Shown one piece after another: positions 5,617-7,007 of a DNA stretch of 7,007 nucleotides (within the stretch, counting starts at the first letter, position 1; each line of letters opens with the position of its first letter). The DNA is taken from assembly GCA_002779555.1 (NCBI GenBank), contig PEWI01000166.1:1-7007 (forward strand), read 5' to 3'. The translations under genes and the position numbers were made by a program. The DNA is from Candidatus Bathyarchaeota archaeon CG07_land_8_20_14_0_80_47_9 (GTDB lineage Archaea > Thermoproteota > Bathyarchaeia > Bathyarchaeales > Bathycorpusculaceae). The notes under the pieces are model-generated. The model saw only the letters and a list, made by a program, of their open reading frames with translations, was not told the origin of the DNA and did no database searches.

Positions 5617-5719
5617 TCAGATGGCTCCGAAGGCCATTAAGCCTAGCATCATGAAGATGAAGAATGCTGCGGTGTACTCTGCGCTGCTTAGAGCTATTTG
5701 TTCGAGTATGCTTGGTCAT
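5617..5719 (-). pseudogene. Possible small single-span membrane protein, start frameshifted
   Basis: One minus-strand frame, 5715 down to the TGA at 5617-5619, gives a protein-like 32-residue translation: PSILEQIALSSAEY followed by a clean hydrophobic segment TAAFFIFMMLGLMAFGAI and a stop. It has no start codon because a TGA lies immediately before it. An ATG at 5719 sits three bases earlier in another frame, about 26 bases after a TATA-like CTTTTATTC, which is leaderless spacing. Restoring a 5-base CCAAG repeat after ATG ACC AAG would join the ATG to the membrane frame and give a 35-residue protein. This may be a frameshifted microprotein gene, a sequence error, or chance. The long His-rich reading of the ATG frame does not look like a protein. 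Confidence 0.3.
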
Positions 5720-5740
5720 TAGATTTAGAATGGGGGCTTT

Positions 5741-5749
5741 GAATAAAAG
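5741..5749 (-). promoter_or_regulatory. Weak TATA-like element
   Basis: The minus strand reads CTTTTATTC, centred about 26 bases before the ATG at 5719. It is the main reason to suspect a leaderless small gene there. The match to an archaeal TATA box is only moderate. Confidence 0.3.
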
Positions 5750-5835
5750 GCGTGTTTCAGTGCTGAGCATATGTGCGGGCGTTGAAAATATTGCGGAGTA
5801 AGAAAGGTTGGTTTTACGAGCGTTGGAGGACTTGC

Positions 5836-6129
5836 CTAGTATGGTACGGGTGCTTGGTTTCTGAGTTCTTCGACTATGGGCAGTATCTGTTTCAGTTCTC
5901 GGAAGTATTTGAGTACGGTTATGCCTCTTTGGGTTATTGCGTAGACAACTCTTCTCTTGCCGACTGTTCTTTCTTCGACGAGGCTCTGCTTGATCAGGAA
6001 GTCCAGGTACTCTTTAAGGACGCTACAGTTAACGTTGGCCTTATACATGATGTGAGTGAGCTTCAATGGACCGCGGTGCGCTAACACCTTGAGTATGTCA
6101 ATATACATTTCAAGTTTGGACCGACGCAT
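5836..6129 (-). CDS. Winged-helix transcriptional regulator
   Basis: This 97-residue cytoplasmic protein is a compact winged helix of the type abundant in Thaumarchaeota and Bathyarchaeia. Helix 1 is YIDILKVLAHRG (9-20), helix 2 LKLTHIMYKA (22-31), the recognition-like helix NCSVLKEYLDFLIKQSLV (34-51), and the wing EERTVGKRRVVYAITQRG (52-69). A final helix, ITVLKYFRELKQILPIVEEL (70-89), probably dimerises. The pattern of a GPL-K-TH-IMY segment followed by a long helix is typical of the group I know as HTH_45-like regulators. No ligand-binding domain is attached. The ATG is preceded by a close-set AGAGG and by a very good TATA box. Its targets are unknown; the neighbouring genes on the same strand are candidates only by position. 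Confidence 0.8.
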   Translation of the reverse strand: MRRSKLEMYIDILKVLAHRGPLKLTHIMYKANVNCSVLKEYLDFLIKQSLVEERTVGKRRVVYAITQRGITVLKYFRELKQILPIVEELRNQAPVPY

Positions 6130-6162
6130 TCCTCAAACCTCTTTTTGACATATTTCAACCTT

Positions 6163-6174
6163 CTTTATATAAAG
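6163..6174. promoter_or_regulatory. Strong palindromic TATA box of the winged-helix regulator
   Basis: CTTTATATAAAG is a perfect 12-bp palindrome and an excellent archaeal TATA box. On the minus strand it gives a transcript start near 6143 and a leader of about 14 bases with the ribosome site of the regulator gene. Being symmetric it could also fire to the right, but only a 12-codon frame follows there. Confidence 0.6.
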
Positions 6175-6217
6175 CTTTTATGGATTCAAACTACGTCTTG
6201 TTCCTAATTACTCTGCA

Positions 6218-6400
6218 TTAGTAGGTCATTTTGTCTTGTGCTCTGATTAACACGTTTATTCTATTTTGGAAAGCGGTGACAAGGTCGTCTAGCAATATTT
6301 TTTGCAATTCTGCTGAAAGCCCTTTGACGTTTTTATGGAAAACCTCGCCCATTTTAGCTTCTAACTCTTTTCTCTGCTTGAGAGTTATACGATGTTTCAA
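6218..6400 (-). CDS. 60-residue helical protein of unknown function
   Basis: I do not recognise a family. The protein is 60 residues and looks all-helical: a first helix LKQRKELEAKMGEVFHKNV (7-25), a short turn KGLS, and a second helix AELQKILLDDLVTAFQNRINVLIRAQ (30-55), probably a helical hairpin that dimerises. There is no Cys, no signal peptide and no membrane segment. The start is TTG 6400, chosen because GGAGGAGAG (6404-6412, read on the minus strand) is one of the best ribosome sites in the window and lies three bases before it, with a TATA-like TTAAATATC further upstream at about 6440-6448. A longer frame reaches ATG 6649 but its extra residues are low-complexity and would start upstream of the promoter. 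The gene stands alone, 88 bp from the regulator. Confidence 0.6.
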   Translation of the reverse strand: MKHRITLKQRKELEAKMGEVFHKNVKGLSAELQKILLDDLVTAFQNRINVLIRAQDKMTY

Positions 6401-6678
6401 CGGCTCTCCTCCAATGTTCGTGGACAGAAATAGGTTATAGATATTTAATTGTCTTATGAACCGAAAATATGAATCCGAAATACACATCTGTGCGGGTATG
6501 TACTTGGCTTGACTCTCTATCGCTCTGAAGCGCCTACCCCCTCCCTTATATATAGATTGAGCTTTGCCTTCAAAGGCAGGCTGATTCTGATGAAGAACAC
6601 TTTTATTTGCGCTTCGCCTATTGGCTGTTGCCGGATGATGAAAAGGCATTAGCTTGACATATGGATGAGAATTCAGAG
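6401..6678. other. Gene-free stretch with an orphan TATA-like element
   Basis: These 278 bp hold the promoter of the 60-residue gene at the left end. Further right is TTATATATAG (6546-6555), a good TATA box in either direction, next to a purine/pyrimidine-biased CCCCCTCCC on the plus strand. On its right is a short inverted repeat, TGCCTTCAAAGGCA (6565-6578); on its left is CGCTCTGAAGCG (a four-base stem). No protein frame longer than 20 codons is convincing. A short untranslated RNA is possible but I see no tRNA or C/D-box structure. Confidence 0.4.
6440..6448 (-). promoter_or_regulatory. TATA-like box for the 60-residue gene
   Basis: Minus-strand TTAAATATC lies about 44 bases before TTG 6400. 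It would start the transcript near 6418 and leave a leader of about 18 bases containing GGAGGAGAG. Confidence 0.45.
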
Positions 6679-7007
6679 TTACTCAGACGGCACTGTACGA
6701 GAAATATTGCGTGTACGTCTCCAAACACGAATCCGATGGATAGAATACGTGAAAACCACGCCTAAAAACATGCCAACAAACACAGACACAATCCAGAGAA
6801 TAAATGCCCATAGAGGGGGATCAACAAGCTCCAAGTCTGTAATCCACCGCGTTAACCAATATGATGATTCAAGAAGAAAGAAAAATATCCAAATTGTCTC
6901 TTCAGGCAAATTCTGAAAAGATGACAAAAACGCTGTTAACACAAAAGGCGCAGAAAAAGCCCATAAAAATCCAGCAAGCAAACCCGACCAAATATGCCGT
7001 CTGCCGA
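6679..7007 (-). CDS. Small multi-span membrane protein (5' end outside window)
   Basis: The frame is open on the minus strand from the window edge to a stop at 6679-6681. Its visible part has three probable membrane segments: LLAGFLWAFSAPFVLTAFL, then TIWIFFFLLESSYWLTRWI, then LWAFILWIVSVFVGMFLGVVF, separated by short polar loops NLPEE and TDLELVDPP. The C-terminus is basic, HRIRVWRRTRN, and probably cytoplasmic by the positive-inside rule. A TTG at 6981 could be the start, but the frame continues upstream through GRRHIWSG to the edge with no stop, so it is treated as partial. I do not recognise the family and there are no catalytic-looking residues. Trp, Phe and Leu are strongly enriched, as expected for a membrane protein. 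The gene is in the same orientation as the 60-residue gene but 278 bp away. Confidence 0.6.
   Translation of the reverse strand, partial: GRRHIWSGLLAGFLWAFSAPFVLTAFLSSFQNLPEETIWIFFFLLESSYWLTRWITDLELVDPPLWAFILWIVSVFVGMFLGVVFTYSIHRIRVWRRTRNISRTVPSE

Larger units (their letters stand above)
5541..5835. other. Largely non-coding stretch between wHTH-ParA operon and regulator
   Basis: With 5473-5540 this makes a 363-bp gap between genes. It holds the operon promoter and inverted repeats at one end, the trace of a small membrane peptide on the minus strand (5617-5719) and a weak TATA-like element at 5741-5749. No RNA gene, repeat family or other convincing frame was found; longer frames on either strand here have low-complexity His/Arg/Ser-rich translations. 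Confidence 0.5.

Noticed and set aside
5579..5719. His/Arg-rich minus-strand reading from ATG 5719
   Set aside because: Composition is not protein-like; the neighbouring frame contains a clean membrane segment instead.
5773..6084. 103-residue plus-strand frame
   Set aside because: It is antisense to the clear winged-helix regulator.
6585..6640. Possible C/D-box sRNA (two TGATGA-like boxes)
   Set aside because: The boxes are about 45 bases apart and no properly spaced D or D' boxes (CTGA) were found between or after them.
6401..6649. Extension of the 60-residue protein to ATG 6649
   Set aside because: Low-complexity sequence, upstream of the TATA box, and bypasses the strong GGAGGAGAG site.
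1..7007. tRNA genes and CRISPR arrays
   Set aside because: No T-loop motif in a cloverleaf context and no set of regularly spaced direct repeats was seen on either strand.

Overview
The window looks like a piece of an archaeal chromosome, most likely from an uncultured Bathyarchaeia- or Thaumarchaeota-like lineage; this placement is inferred from protein style, not from a marker gene. Support comes from TATA-type boxes about 25 bp before likely transcript starts, short or absent leaders, several TTG/GTG starts set by GGAGG-like ribosome sites, and small archaeal-style winged-helix regulators. Genes are short, closely packed and on both strands. There is no tRNA, rRNA, CRISPR array or insertion sequence.

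Layout. 1-254 (+): 3' end of an FtsX-like permease. 299-1269 (-): a two-gene unit with a 4-bp ATGA overlap, made of a truncated BtrH-N-like protein followed by a winged-helix/PD-(D/E)XK nuclease-like protein. 1375-2053 (+): a HAD-family phosphatase gene broken by an in-frame TGA and a one-base frameshift, both reconstructable. 2080-3384 (+): an intact PLP-dependent class III aminotransferase resembling glutamate-1-semialdehyde aminomutase but lacking some of its hallmarks. 3403-4026 (-): MobA, the molybdenum cofactor nucleotidyltransferase, starting at TTG. 4180-4299 (+): an unlisted 39-residue zinc-ribbon microprotein, divergent from mobA, with a perfect 10-bp tandem duplication over its start codon.

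4304-5472 (-): a two-gene operon with a 4-bp GTGA overlap, encoding a coiled-coil/winged-helix DNA-binding protein followed by a ParA/MinD ATPase. Its upstream region has a TATA box and two inverted repeats. 5473-5835 is mostly non-coding, with traces of a small membrane peptide that appears frameshifted. 5836-6129 (-): a winged-helix regulator with a strong TATA box. 6218-6400 (-): a 60-residue helical protein with a strong ribosome site. 6401-6678: no convincing gene, but an orphan TATA-like element. 6679-7007 (-): a small membrane protein running off the window.

The best candidate for a little-described system is the wHTH-ParA operon with its upstream inverted repeats, which could be a self-regulated segregation or positioning module. 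The zinc-ribbon microprotein, the truncated BtrH-N/nuclease pair and the doubly broken HAD gene are the other notable items. Three separate small lesions (HAD stop, HAD frameshift, small membrane ORF) mean sequence error must be excluded before reading them as biology.
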